51,431 nt of DNA, taken from Rugosimonospora africana (GTDB taxonomy: Bacteria; Actinomycetota; Actinomycetes; Mycobacteriales; Micromonosporaceae). Position numbers and translations under genes: made by a program. Shown here in pieces: positions 27,274 through 35,228 of the stretch. The notes below the pieces were generated by a model. It was not told where the DNA came from and searched no databases. It was given only the letters and a program-made list of their open reading frames with translations. The stretch's first letter is position 1. Each line of letters starts with the position of its first letter. The stretch covers positions 1 through 51,431 of the forward strand of contig NZ_BONZ01000092.1 in assembly GCF_016862975.1 (NCBI RefSeq). The letters are read 5' to 3'.

Positions 27274-27997
27274 CCACCTTGTTCGTCAGGTACCCGTTGG
27301 TGAGCATCGCCATCGCCAGGTCCGCCACGTCCTCGGTGCGCCCCAGCCGGCCCACGGGCACCGGCATCGGCATCTCGCCCGGGGCGGCCGGGAAGAACCC
27401 GGTACCGGTGATCAGCGCCGGGGCGATGGTGTTGACGGTGACGCCGTGGCCGGCGACCCGGCCGGCCAGGTGGTGCATGAGTCCGTGCAGTCCGGCTTTG
27501 CTCGCCGCGTAGTGCGGCCCGACGATGCCGCCGTTGAGCGCGGCGATCGACGAGACGTACAGCACCCGGCCGAAGCCCCGGCTCACCATGCCGGGCAGCG
27601 CCGCCCGGGTCAGCAGCCACGGGGCCCGCAGGTTCACCGCCATCGTGCTGTCCCAGGTGGCCACGTCCAGAGCGTCGTCGTCCCAGGACAGCTGCCGGCC
27701 CGTACCGGCATTGGCGATCAGGATGTCGAGCGGGCCGAGCCGCGTACCGACCTGGTCCACCAGGTCCGTCGCGATCCGTGGGTCGGTGAGGTCGGCGGCC
27801 AGCACGGCGGCACGCCGTCCCAGCGCGCGGGCCTGCTCGGCGACGCCCTCGGCCGCCTGCCGGTGCCCGCTGTAGGTCAGTGCGAGATCGGCGCCGGCCG
27901 CGGCGAGCCGGAGCGCGAGTGCCCCGCCGATGCCGCCCGACGCGCCGGTCACGAGCGCGATGCGCCCACTCATCGGTCCCTGCTCCGGCTGGCTCAT
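27242..27997 (-). CDS. SDR family oxidoreductase (FabG-like)
   Basis: The 251-residue classical short-chain dehydrogenase has the NAD(P) loop TGASGGIG (residues 17-24) and NAG at 96-98. The catalytic Ser150 (YVSSIA), Tyr163 and Lys167 (YAASK) are all present. The C-terminal TVDGGLYPT is the usual end. It resembles 3-ketoacyl-ACP reductases, but the substrate is unassigned. AGGGG lies seven bases upstream of the ATG at 27997. It is 89 bp downstream of the lipoprotein hydrolase on the same strand and may be cotranscribed with it. Confidence 0.9.
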   Translation of the reverse strand: MSQPEQGPMSGRIALVTGASGGIGGALALRLAAAGADLALTYSGHRQAAEGVAEQARALGRRAAVLAADLTDPRIATDLVDQVGTRLGPLDILIANAGTGRQLSWDDDALDVATWDSTMAVNLRAPWLLTRAALPGMVSRGFGRVLYVSSIAALNGGIVGPHYAASKAGLHGLMHHLAGRVAGHGVTVNTIAPALITGTGFFPAAPGEMPMPVPVGRLGRTEDVADLAMAMLTNGYLTNKVVTVDGGLYPT

Positions 27998-28086
27998 CGT
28001 CCCCTCCGATCGGCGGCGTGCGTCAACCGTCGGGTATGCCCAACGATCGAGCCGCGAAACCGCGATCGTGGCAGGAGCGCCGGCGC

Positions 28087-28863
28087 TCAGCCGGCGACCG
28101 GCGCGTGGTCGCGCAGCGCCTTGTCCATCGCGTCGCGTACCTGCGAGCCGGGCGCGCCGACCATGCCCGTACCGTGCGCCGTCGTCGGAGCGATCAGGAT
28201 GGTGCGCCCGGTGGAGGCGGGTGTCGCGTCGTACAGCGCCTGCGTCTGGCCGGTGAAGTCGGTGTCGCCCTGGCCGACCGCGTACAGCACCGGCACGGTG
28301 AGCTTGCCGGCGGCGGTCAGCGCGTCCACGCCCTGGTAGAACTTCGGTGCGGAGAGGCTGATCGCCACGGCCGGCGGCGGCGAGAGCTCGGTGGCCGCCG
28401 CCACGGTGGCCGTGCCGCCCATGGACGCGCCGACCAGGGCGATCGTCTCGACGCCGTGCCCGCGCAGGTATCCGGCGGCGGCGACCACGTCGCCGTCCAG
28501 CGAGCTGTCGTCCGTGCCGGCGCTGGACGTGCCGTACCCGTGGAAGTAGAAGACCATCGCCCGGTATCCGCCCTTGGCCAACTGCAGCGCGTACGCGAGC
28601 CAGCCGCACACGTCCCCGTCGGACATGTGGGCCAGCACCACGCCGGTCTTGCCGGTGCCCAGCGTCACGGCGGTGAGCGACGCACCGTGCCCGTCGGCGA
28701 AGTGCACCTGGGTGCCGCCCGCCACGAGGTCGGGGCAGTCCTCGCCGACGAGCAGCTCGGCCGGCGTCGCCGCCGGGGAGGGAGCGCTGGAGCAGCCGGC
28801 GAACGCGATCATCGCGAGTCCGGTGGCCAAAACTCGTGCGGTTCTCGACAGCCTCGGTCGCAT
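28087..28863 (-). CDS. secreted alpha/beta hydrolase lipoprotein
   Basis: The 258-residue protein has a lipoprotein signal peptide with lipobox AFAGC (lipidated Cys24). It has an alpha/beta-hydrolase core: nucleophile elbow GASMGG (Ser147), an oxyanion region (FYFHGYGTSS) and a late His in TAHGTGM. It belongs with dienelactone-hydrolase-like or esterase-type enzymes anchored on the outer face of the membrane; the substrate is unknown. GGGAGG precedes the ATG at 28863. A CebR-like operator directly upstream suggests control by a LacI-type sugar-responsive repressor. It is divergent from the dipeptidase operon. Confidence 0.85.
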   Translation of the reverse strand: MRPRLSRTARVLATGLAMIAFAGCSSAPSPAATPAELLVGEDCPDLVAGGTQVHFADGHGASLTAVTLGTGKTGVVLAHMSDGDVCGWLAYALQLAKGGYRAMVFYFHGYGTSSAGTDDSSLDGDVVAAAGYLRGHGVETIALVGASMGGTATVAAATELSPPPAVAISLSAPKFYQGVDALTAAGKLTVPVLYAVGQGDTDFTGQTQALYDATPASTGRTILIAPTTAHGTGMVGAPGSQVRDAMDKALRDHAPVAG

Positions 28864-28887
28864 CGCGATCCCTCCCCGGCAACTTCG

Positions 28888-28915
28888 TGGAAGCGCTCCC
28901 ACGTCGGGCAGTATA
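28888..28915 (-). promoter_or_regulatory. TATACT -10 element and CebR-like LacI operator
   Basis: On the minus strand, TATACT (28915-28910) is followed eight bases later by TGGGAGCGCTTCCA (28901-28888). The latter differs at one position from the CebR operator consensus of streptomycetes, TGGGAGCGCTCCCA. Its position just after the -10 would let a repressor block transcription of the lipoprotein hydrolase. I see no good -35. Confidence 0.6.
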
Positions 28916-29011
28916 CGAGGCGTCACCGAGTGGTGCTGTCCCGTGAGATTTCGGCCGACCGATGTATGTGACGCCCGGCACCCGACCGGTCCCCGGCCCG
29001 ACTGCCGGCCG

Positions 29012-29043
29012 TACTGTGGCCGGAGGGAAGAGGTCAGACCTCT
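29012..29043 (+). promoter_or_regulatory. TACTGT -10-like hexamer and 15-bp palindrome, probable GntR operator
   Basis: TACTGT (29012-29017) is followed by the perfect palindrome AGAGGTCAGACCTCT (29029-29043), 68 bp upstream of the dipeptidase start. The downstream operon encodes a UTRA-type GntR regulator. A short GGTC-A-GACC core fits the size of HutC-group sites, so autoregulation is likely. Confidence 0.5.
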
Positions 29044-29110
29044 GTCCTCGTGCCGTACGGGCGGCGAGGCGGGCTGGCCGACGCAGCGTGCTGTAAGGGG
29101 AGTTTCCTTG

Positions 29111-30310
29111 TTGCAAGAAGCGGCGCCGCGCTACCGCGGCCACACGTCGTACTCGTACCTGGAGCCGAACCTGGACTACCGGGTCTTCGAGCTGGCGCCC
29201 GAAGTGGGCCGCGTGCCCGACTACGACCTCGGCCTGACCGAAGCCCAGCGGCAGCGGGCCGGCCGGCTCCTCGCCGAGAACGTGGTGATCTCGCTGCACG
29301 AGCACCCGGTCGTCCTTCCTCAGGACGTCAGCGAGCTGCGCGCGTACAACCGCACCGCCCGCCAGCACACCGCGTACGCCGGGCTGGCCCGCTCCGGTCT
29401 CACCGCGGTGTTCGACAACTTCATGGCCGGCGCCTCGTGTGTCACCAGCGAGAACGGCTGGAAGTGGAACGACCTCATCTACGCGCTCGGGATGCGCCTG
29501 TCCGACGTGGCCAAGCAGGACTACATCGTGCACGCCACCTCGCTGGCCGACATCCACGCCGCCAAGCGTGCCGGGCAACTGGCCCTGGTCGCCGGCCTGG
29601 AGTGCAGCACCCCGATCGAGAACGAACTCGACCGCATCGACATCCTGTACGGCTTCGGCGTGCGCCAGCTCGGCATTGCGTACAGCCAGTCCAACATGCT
29701 CGGCGGCGGGCTGTCCGAGTACTCCGACGGTGGGCTGACCCACTTCGGCCGGCGGGCGGTGGACCGGATGAACCGGCTCGGCATCGCCATCGACATCTCG
29801 CACTCGGGCGACCGCACCAGCCTGGAGACCATCGAGGCGAGCCGGGTGCCGGTGTTCATTACGCACGCCGGCTCCCGGACCGTCTGGGACATCCCGCGGA
29901 TGAAGCCGGACGAGGTGATCACGGCGTGCGCCGAGCGCGGGGGAGTGATCGGCATCGAGGCGGCCCCGCACACCACGCTGTCGGTCGCCCATCCGGAGCA
30001 CTCACTGGAATCGGTGATGGACCACTTCGTGTACTGCGCCGAGCTGGTCGGGATCGACCACGTGACGTTCGGGCCGGACACGATGTTCGGGGATCACGTC
30101 GGGGTGCACCAGACCTACGCCAACAACTACGCCCATGACGCCCGTCCCGTGCCCGATCACCCTCGGGTACCGTACGTTGCCGGCATGGAGAATCCGGCCG
30201 AGGCGTTCAACAGCGTGGTCGGCTGGCTGGTCAAGCACGACTACTCGGACGACGAGATCGCCAAGGTGATCGGCGGCAACGCGATCCGGGTGCTCGAACA
30301 GGTCTGGTGA
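29111..30310 (+). CDS. membrane dipeptidase-like (M19) zinc hydrolase with altered metal site
   Basis: The 399-residue amidohydrolase-fold protein belongs to the M19 renal-dipeptidase family, which cleaves dipeptides and some related amides. Metal ligands kept are Glu164 (VAGLECST), His231 (DISHSGDRT) and His252 (ITHAGSRT), with Asp323 in GPDTMFGDH. The usual first motif HxD is replaced by H63-E-H65 (SLHEHPVVLP). It also carries an insertion (VFDNFMAGASCVTSENGW) not seen in textbook members. Translation must start at one of two adjacent TTG codons; the one at 29111 has GGGGAG eight bases upstream. The GntR gene follows after six bases, so this is an operon. The substrate may not be a dipeptide. 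Confidence 0.85.
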   Translation: MQEAAPRYRGHTSYSYLEPNLDYRVFELAPEVGRVPDYDLGLTEAQRQRAGRLLAENVVISLHEHPVVLPQDVSELRAYNRTARQHTAYAGLARSGLTAVFDNFMAGASCVTSENGWKWNDLIYALGMRLSDVAKQDYIVHATSLADIHAAKRAGQLALVAGLECSTPIENELDRIDILYGFGVRQLGIAYSQSNMLGGGLSEYSDGGLTHFGRRAVDRMNRLGIAIDISHSGDRTSLETIEASRVPVFITHAGSRTVWDIPRMKPDEVITACAERGGVIGIEAAPHTTLSVAHPEHSLESVMDHFVYCAELVGIDHVTFGPDTMFGDHVGVHQTYANNYAHDARPVPDHPRVPYVAGMENPAEAFNSVVGWLVKHDYSDDEIAKVIGGNAIRVLEQVW

Positions 30311-30316
30311 GGACGG

Positions 30317-31045
30317 ATGGCTCGGCGGGAGACGGCTCAGGACGCCGCGCAGGCGAAGCTGCGTGAGCTCATCAGCGCCGAACTCCGGCCGGGCGACCGC
30401 CTGCCCAACGAGCGGGAGCTGGCCACCCGGCTCGCGGTGAGCCGGGCGACCATGCGCGAGGCGATCGGCCAGCTCGTCGCGGCCGGCGTGGTCTCGCGTA
30501 CCTGGGGTGTGGGCACGTTCGTCCTCCAGCCGCCGGTTGGGGTGCCGGTGTCGCTGGGCGACGTGATCGCGCTACGTGACAAGATCAGCGCGGCCGGGCA
30601 CCGGCCGGACCTGCACGACGCGTCGGTCCGGCGGGTGCCCTGCCCGGCGGACTGCGCCGAGGCGCTGCACTGCGCGCCGGATTCCACGGTATGGCGGGTG
30701 GACCGGCTCTTCGCGGTCGACGGCGTACCGGCGGCGTGGATCCGCGACCACCTGCCGCTGGCGGTGTCCGGTCACGAACTCGACCCGTCCGCGTTGGTCA
30801 GCATCGACCTGGACCTGCTGGAGTTCCTCGCCCGCGCGACCGGCATGCCGGTCCGGCGCACCGACATCGAGATGGCCGCGGTTCTGGCCGAGGGCGACGC
30901 GGTCGACCGCCTCGCGGTGGCCGCCGGGCACCCACTGATCAGCGCGGTCCAGCTCGGGTTCGGCTCGGAGAACGTGCCACTGTTCCACGGCCACATCCTG
31001 GTTCGCAGCGACGTCCTGACCCTGCGGATCACCAGGCACGGTTGA
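30317..31045 (+). CDS. GntR family transcriptional regulator with UTRA ligand domain
   Basis: The 242-residue protein has a winged-helix domain at about 10-75 (LRPGDRLPNERELATRLAVS, RATMREAIGQLVAAGVV, RTWGVGTFV) and a HutC-type UTRA domain (about 90-240) that binds a small effector. GAGG precedes the ATG. It is encoded six bases after the dipeptidase gene, so it most likely controls that operon in response to the enzyme's substrate or product, through the palindrome at 29029. Its stop codon abuts the first DnaA-box-like repeat. Confidence 0.9.
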   Translation: MARRETAQDAAQAKLRELISAELRPGDRLPNERELATRLAVSRATMREAIGQLVAAGVVSRTWGVGTFVLQPPVGVPVSLGDVIALRDKISAAGHRPDLHDASVRRVPCPADCAEALHCAPDSTVWRVDRLFAVDGVPAAWIRDHLPLAVSGHELDPSALVSIDLDLLEFLARATGMPVRRTDIEMAAVLAEGDAVDRLAVAAGHPLISAVQLGFGSENVPLFHGHILVRSDVLTLRITRHG

Positions 31046-31180
31046 CCGTCCACACGCGACTGTCCACATCGAACTGTCCACGTCGCGCCGAACCGTCCAC
31101 GCCATGCCAAACCAGCCGTGCCACGCCAAACCGTCCACGGCCGACCGTCACGCTGTCCACATCGACGCCGACTGTCCACA
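31046..31180 (+). repeat. cluster of eight DnaA-box-like YYGTCCAC(A/G) 9-mers
   Basis: All copies point the same way: CCGTCCACA 31046, CTGTCCACA 31060, CTGTCCACG 31074, CCGTCCACG 31093, CCGTCCACG 31131, CTGTCCACA 31153 and CTGTCCACA 31172, plus a broken copy CCGTGCCACG at 31116. Start-to-start steps are mostly 14, 19 or 22 bp. Streptomyces DnaA boxes have the form TTGTCCACA, so the three CTGTCCACA copies differ by one base. The cluster starts right after the GntR stop codon. Confidence 0.6.
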
Positions 31181-31763
31181 TAGACCGTCCGAGATGGACG
31201 ATCGGGTGGGATGCGGTCGCCGCTACCGAAATGACCGGCTCACCGGGCCGGTCCCGCGCGGTGTGTGCTCCACCAGGGTCATGCGTGTCCTCCTGTGGGC
31301 CGGCTGCGCCGCGGGGCTGTCTCTCCTGGTCCGGCGGCGCGGAGAGGTCCGACCGGTCTGGGTGCGACCCAGGCCGGTCGTCGTGGCTGGAGTGCTTATC
31401 GTCGGGGCGTACGAGAATGAAACGGGGTTTGTCCGATGACTTGGGTGATCATGGTCACCACTCCCGTGACAGGGGCCTTTAGCAGGGATTTTCGTGTACG
31501 CCATCGGCCGGCTACGCCTCGTTCTTCGTCGATGAACTGGGCGAACGCCCGGCCCCACGGTGGCCCGATTTTCACCCGAACACGAAGTAGTGACGAGAAC
31601 GGCCGTCGCGGGTAGGGTGTGCCTTCGTGTCGGCGTCGGTAGGCGCGGCAACCGCTGGCGCACCCATTGGGCTGTAGCGATTGGACGACGATGAGGCCGA
31701 ACTCCACCGACCGCGTGAGTCCACCTACGGATGCTTGATGGCCAGCAACACCCATCGACTACC
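31181..31763. other. remainder of the long gene-free stretch before the conservon
   Basis: About 580 bp between the repeat cluster and cvnA. On the minus strand at 31281-31223, a perfect AGGAGG lies six bases before an ATG that opens a 19-codon reading frame (MTLVEHTPRGTGPVSRSFR), possibly a leader peptide. On the plus strand a 53-codon frame from 31279 (MRVLLWAGCAAGLSLLVRR) is hydrophobic but lacks a clear ribosome site. I see no RNA gene, and the cvnA promoter is not obvious. Confidence 0.4.
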
Positions 31764-34406
31764 ATGAATCGGGGCGTCGTGACCAAGCACCAGTCTGATT
31801 CCGATGGCCGCCATCAAACCACCGAGCCTGCGCCGGCAGGCGGTCGGCAGAAAACCATCCGTCGGCGGGTCATCCAGCTTGTGCTTATCCCCAGTGCCGC
31901 CGCGGTGGTGCTGTGGTTGGTCGCGTCCGGCTATCTGGTCTCCACCGGCTTCTACGACCGTGAGGTCGCCAGCACCGTCCGGCAGGTGTCGATTCCCGCG
32001 GTGACCGGTCTCTCCTCTATCCAGCAGGAGCGGAGTCTGAGCATCGCCTACCTGGCGCACCCGTCCAGCGGCCTGCAGGACCTCATCGACCAGCGGCGAC
32101 AGACCGACGAGCGACTGGCCACCCTGCGTTCGGTGGCCAACTCGGCACTGACTTTCGCGCCCGCCTCCATCAAGACCCGGTGGAAGGCGCTCAGCGACAA
32201 CCTGGACCAGCTTCAGGGGGTCCGGAGCACGATCGACGCCGGCACGGCCAACCGGAAGCACGTCTACGACTTCTTCAACGGGCTCCTCGACTCGGCGACA
32301 GACCTGTTCGACACGCAGGCCCGGGTGGTACCCGACGTCACCGCGAGCCAGGGCGGTATCGCGGCCACCGAGACGTTCCACGCGAGCGACCTGATGTCGC
32401 GAGCGGGCTCGACCATCACCGGCGCGTTCGGCTCCCACGCACTCAGCGAAGACGACTACCTCCAGTTCGTCGGTCTGGTGGGCGCGTACCACGCGCAGCT
32501 GAACGACCTGGCCGCGCATTTGCGGCCCGAGGTGCGGGCGCAGTACGAGCAACTCACCTCGGGGAGCGCCTGGCAACAGCTGATCGCCGCGGAAGACACG
32601 CTGATCAACACCGGCCGGTGGTCCGACGGCGTGCCGCACAGCCTGGCCGCCACCGCGGCGAGTTGGGGCGCCCTGACCACCCAGGTCTCCGACGCCCTCA
32701 TCAACCTCACCATCGCGCAGGCCGACGAGGTGTCGTCGCGGGCGCTGCACACCGGTAACGTCCAGCTCCTGACCGCGGTACTGGGCAGTGTCCTGGCCCT
32801 GCTCATCGCGGCCGGCGCCATCTGGTGGGCGGTCCGCCAGTCCGACCAGCTGGTGGGCAAGGCTCTGGTCGTCCGGCTGGGCCGCCTCGGCGAGGACGCC
32901 GCGATGGCGGTGGAGCAGCGGCTGCCGGAGATGATGGATCGACTGCGCCGGCAGGAAGATGTCGACCCCGCGGTCGAGCTGCCCGGCCGGGACTACGGCG
33001 GCGATGAGATCGGGCAGCTCGCCGAGGCGCTGAACAACTCACTGCAGGTCGCGGTCGGCGCCGTCATCGAGGAGGCGAAGACCCGGACCGCGAGTATGGC
33101 CATGCTCGAGGGTGTCGCCCGTCGCCCGCAGGGCCCGCTGCAGCAGAGCCTGCAGGTCATCGAGCGGCTGCAGAAGCGGTTCGACGACCAGAAGGGTGAA
33201 GTGCTGGGCGAGCTGTTCGACGTCAACCACAAGCTCGCGCAGACCCGGCGATTCCTTGAGAACCTCATCATCCTGGCCGGTGGCCAGACCGGGCGCCGGT
33301 TCGCCAAGCCGGTTCCGGTGCGCTCGGTGCTGCTCGCGGCGCAGGCGGAAACGCTGCACTACCAGCGGATCAAGATCCGGTACAGTGACGAGATCGCGTT
33401 GGCCGGCCATGCGGTCGCCGGAACCACGCACCTCCTCGCCGAGCTGCTCGACAACGCCCTGACGTTCTCGCGGCCGCCGACCGAGGTTCTGGTCACGTGC
33501 CGCTCGATGGGAACGCACCGGGGCGCGGTGATCGAGATCGAGGACGCCGGCGTCGGCATGCCGCTGGACGACCTGGAGCGCGCGAACCTGTTGCTGGCCA
33601 ACGCCCCGACGCCCGACCTGAACACCATCAAGGATGGTAAGCAGGTCGGTCTGTGGGTCGTGGCGGAGCTGGCGAAGCGCGACAAAGTCCAGGTGACGCT
33701 GCGCACCTCGGCATACGGCGGGTTGTTGGCGGTCGTACTGCTGCCGGATCGCCTCATCGCCGATCCTCAGATGTCCACAACGGACACAGCGGCGGCGCCG
33801 CTGACCGTACCGGCCGGCATCCACCCGGCCATGCCCAGCCAGAGCACCCCCGCGTTCGCGATGGCCACGTCCACGTACGACGACGCCCGGCACGCGTCGA
33901 CATACGACGACGCCCGGCACGCGTCAACCTATGACGACGCGAGCCACACATCGACGTACGACGACACTCGGCAGCCGCCCGGCCAGGCCGCGGCGACGAC
34001 GATGGCGACGGACGCGTACGCCGTGACTCGACCGACAGCCAGCGCCCCCACCGGCGGACAGCTGCGCACGGAGCATCCGGAAAGCATGGTGAACGATCGA
34101 CAGTCAGGCAACATCGCTGCGGACCCGAGCGCCGCGGACCCTTCGAATTCCTGGGTCGGCAGCGCGAGCGTGCCCAGCAAGCCCCGGCCGAGTCGGCCGC
34201 CGTTGCCGGAGCGCAAGCCGCAGCGGCACCTCGCGCCCCAGTTGCGCGGCGGTGACACCAGCGTGCCATCCGAGCCCGCCGAGCCGACCAGATCGCCCGA
34301 GGAGAACCGGGACCGGTTCGCCCGGTACCAACGGGGCCGGCAGGCTGGCCGCACCGACAACACCGCTGAAACGCCCACGAGCAACGACTACGACTGGAAC
34401 CCGTGA
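31764..34406 (+). CDS. cvnA: CvnA: nitrate/sulfonate-sensing sensor protein with histidine-kinase-like ATPase domain
   Basis: First gene of a conservon, the sensor of a membrane G-protein-like complex. A transmembrane helix at about 36-60 is followed by an extracellular NIT (nitrate- and sulfonate-sensing) domain to about 330, a second helix (LLTAVLGSVLALLIAAGAI), a linker, a dimerisation helix with His489 (FDVNHKLAQTRRFLENL), and a GHKL ATPase with N-box Asn564 (LLDNALTFS) and G1 DAGVGM. The long Pro/Thr-rich C-terminal tail has four STYDDARHA repeats (703-738). In studied conservons CvnA binds the CvnB-D proteins rather than a response regulator. ATG 31764 is chosen; ATG 31731 and GTG 31782 are possible. 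The cvnB start overlaps its stop. Confidence 0.88.
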   Translation: MNRGVVTKHQSDSDGRHQTTEPAPAGGRQKTIRRRVIQLVLIPSAAAVVLWLVASGYLVSTGFYDREVASTVRQVSIPAVTGLSSIQQERSLSIAYLAHPSSGLQDLIDQRRQTDERLATLRSVANSALTFAPASIKTRWKALSDNLDQLQGVRSTIDAGTANRKHVYDFFNGLLDSATDLFDTQARVVPDVTASQGGIAATETFHASDLMSRAGSTITGAFGSHALSEDDYLQFVGLVGAYHAQLNDLAAHLRPEVRAQYEQLTSGSAWQQLIAAEDTLINTGRWSDGVPHSLAATAASWGALTTQVSDALINLTIAQADEVSSRALHTGNVQLLTAVLGSVLALLIAAGAIWWAVRQSDQLVGKALVVRLGRLGEDAAMAVEQRLPEMMDRLRRQEDVDPAVELPGRDYGGDEIGQLAEALNNSLQVAVGAVIEEAKTRTASMAMLEGVARRPQGPLQQSLQVIERLQKRFDDQKGEVLGELFDVNHKLAQTRRFLENLIILAGGQTGRRFAKPVPVRSVLLAAQAETLHYQRIKIRYSDEIALAGHAVAGTTHLLAELLDNALTFSRPPTEVLVTCRSMGTHRGAVIEIEDAGVGMPLDDLERANLLLANAPTPDLNTIKDGKQVGLWVVAELAKRDKVQVTLRTSAYGGLLAVVLLPDRLIADPQMSTTDTAAAPLTVPAGIHPAMPSQSTPAFAMATSTYDDARHASTYDDARHASTYDDASHTSTYDDTRQPPGQAAATTMATDAYAVTRPTASAPTGGQLRTEHPESMVNDRQSGNIAADPSAADPSNSWVGSASVPSKPRPSRPPLPERKPQRHLAPQLRGGDTSVPSEPAEPTRSPEENRDRFARYQRGRQAGRTDNTAETPTSNDYDWNP
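33870..33977 (+). repeat. four in-frame 27-bp tandem repeats in cvnA
   Basis: Units at 33870, 33897, 33924 and 33951 each encode STYDDxxxx (STYDDARHA twice, then STYDDASHT and STYDDTRQP). The first two are 25/27 identical at the DNA level and the others have drifted, so copy number probably varies between strains. The repeat lies in the cytoplasmic tail. Confidence 0.9.
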
Positions 34407-34828
34407 TGGATCTGATGCCACACAGTGATCGTGATGTTCTTACGTCGATGCTGGATGACCTCGCGGCGGTTCCAAGCGTGATCTACGCCGCTGTCCTCTC
34501 GACCGACGGACTGCTGCTGCAGAAGTCCTCGAAGTTGACCCGTGACGACGCCGACCGGCTGAGCGCCAGCGCATCCGGCATGTACAGCCTCGCCCTCGCG
34601 GCCGGGCGCGATTTCGGCAGCGGGCCGGTCCAGCACATCATGATTGAGTTCCTCAACCGGACTCTGTTCGTCGCCGCAGCCGGGCGCAACGGCCGGTTGG
34701 CCGTCCTGTGCGACGTCGAGGTGGAGCTGGGCACGGTCGCGTACGAGATCGGCCGGCTGGTGGACAGGTTGAGACCACACCTCGGCGCGGAAGCGCGTAG
34801 CGGCGTACCCACACCGAATGGCCCCTGA
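34406..34828 (+). CDS. cvnB: CvnB: roadblock/LC7 domain protein
   Basis: The 140-residue protein is of the roadblock/LC7 (MglB-like) fold, a regulator of small Ras-like GTPases. The family stretch VIYAAVLSTDGLLLQKSS, then SASASGMYSLALAAGR and HIMIEFLNRTLFVAAAGRNGRLAVL, cover the whole domain. In conservons CvnB acts with CvnC and CvnD at the membrane. The ATG at 34406 overlaps the cvnA stop (TGATG), so translation is coupled; an ATG at 34415 is an alternative. Confidence 0.92.
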   Translation: MDLMPHSDRDVLTSMLDDLAAVPSVIYAAVLSTDGLLLQKSSKLTRDDADRLSASASGMYSLALAAGRDFGSGPVQHIMIEFLNRTLFVAAAGRNGRLAVLCDVEVELGTVAYEIGRLVDRLRPHLGAEARSGVPTPNGP

Positions 34829-34839
34829 GGTTGCCGCCG

Positions 34840-35205
34840 ATGAGTCGCGACATCTGGAACGGCGCCGACCAGGGGGACGGGGTACCTCTCGTGCCTCTCT
34901 ACGTCCTGGTCAATGGGCGTACGAGTCCACGCACCGCCGGTCTGGATCTCGCGACTCAGGTCATCGCCCTCAAAGCTGACACGGGCGGCTTGGAGCCGGA
35001 GTACGACGCAATCGTCAAGCGTTGCCAGACGTGGATATCCATCGCAGAGATATCCTCCTATCTGAAGTACCCGCTCACCTTGACGAGAATTCTGGTCGAC
35101 GTTCTCCTTGAGCGGCAATTCCTCGCTGTCGGATCGCCCGCCCAGGAGACCATCGTGGATCGCGGAATCCTGGAGAAGATTCTCGTCCGCCTGAAGAGTC
35201 TGTAG
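34840..35205 (+). CDS. cvnC: CvnC: DUF742 domain protein
   Basis: The 121-residue DUF742 protein is the third member of the conservon. The conserved core LVNGRTSPRTAGLDLATQVIAL is followed by ISIAEISSYLKYPLTLTRILVDVLLE, a winged-helix-like part, and a C-terminal ILEKILVRLKSL. It likely bridges the sensor and the CvnD GTPase. TGAGG lies about 11 bases upstream of the ATG at 34840, and the gap to cvnB is only 11 bp. Confidence 0.9.
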   Translation: MSRDIWNGADQGDGVPLVPLYVLVNGRTSPRTAGLDLATQVIALKADTGGLEPEYDAIVKRCQTWISIAEISSYLKYPLTLTRILVDVLLERQFLAVGSPAQETIVDRGILEKILVRLKSL

Positions 35206-35228
35206 ACAACGTAGAGGGACTGATAGTT

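Noticed and set aside
28000-30001. minus-strand upstream extension of the SDR frame to 30001
   Set aside because: The extension is shadow sequence of the dipeptidase; the SDR start at 27997 has a good ribosome site and family N-terminus.
31046-31180. CRISPR array reading of the TGTCCAC cluster
   Set aside because: Units are 9 bp with spacers of 5-29 bp; no 23-37 bp repeats and no cas genes.
31046-31180. replication origin
   Set aside because: No dnaA, dnaN or AT-rich unwinding region nearby, and all boxes point one way; a titration site or chance repeat is the better reading.
31279-31439. 53-codon hydrophobic plus-strand frame (MRVLLWAGCAAG...)
   Set aside because: No clear ribosome site or promoter, and the hydrophobicity is what GC-rich random sequence can give; noted only in the gap entry.
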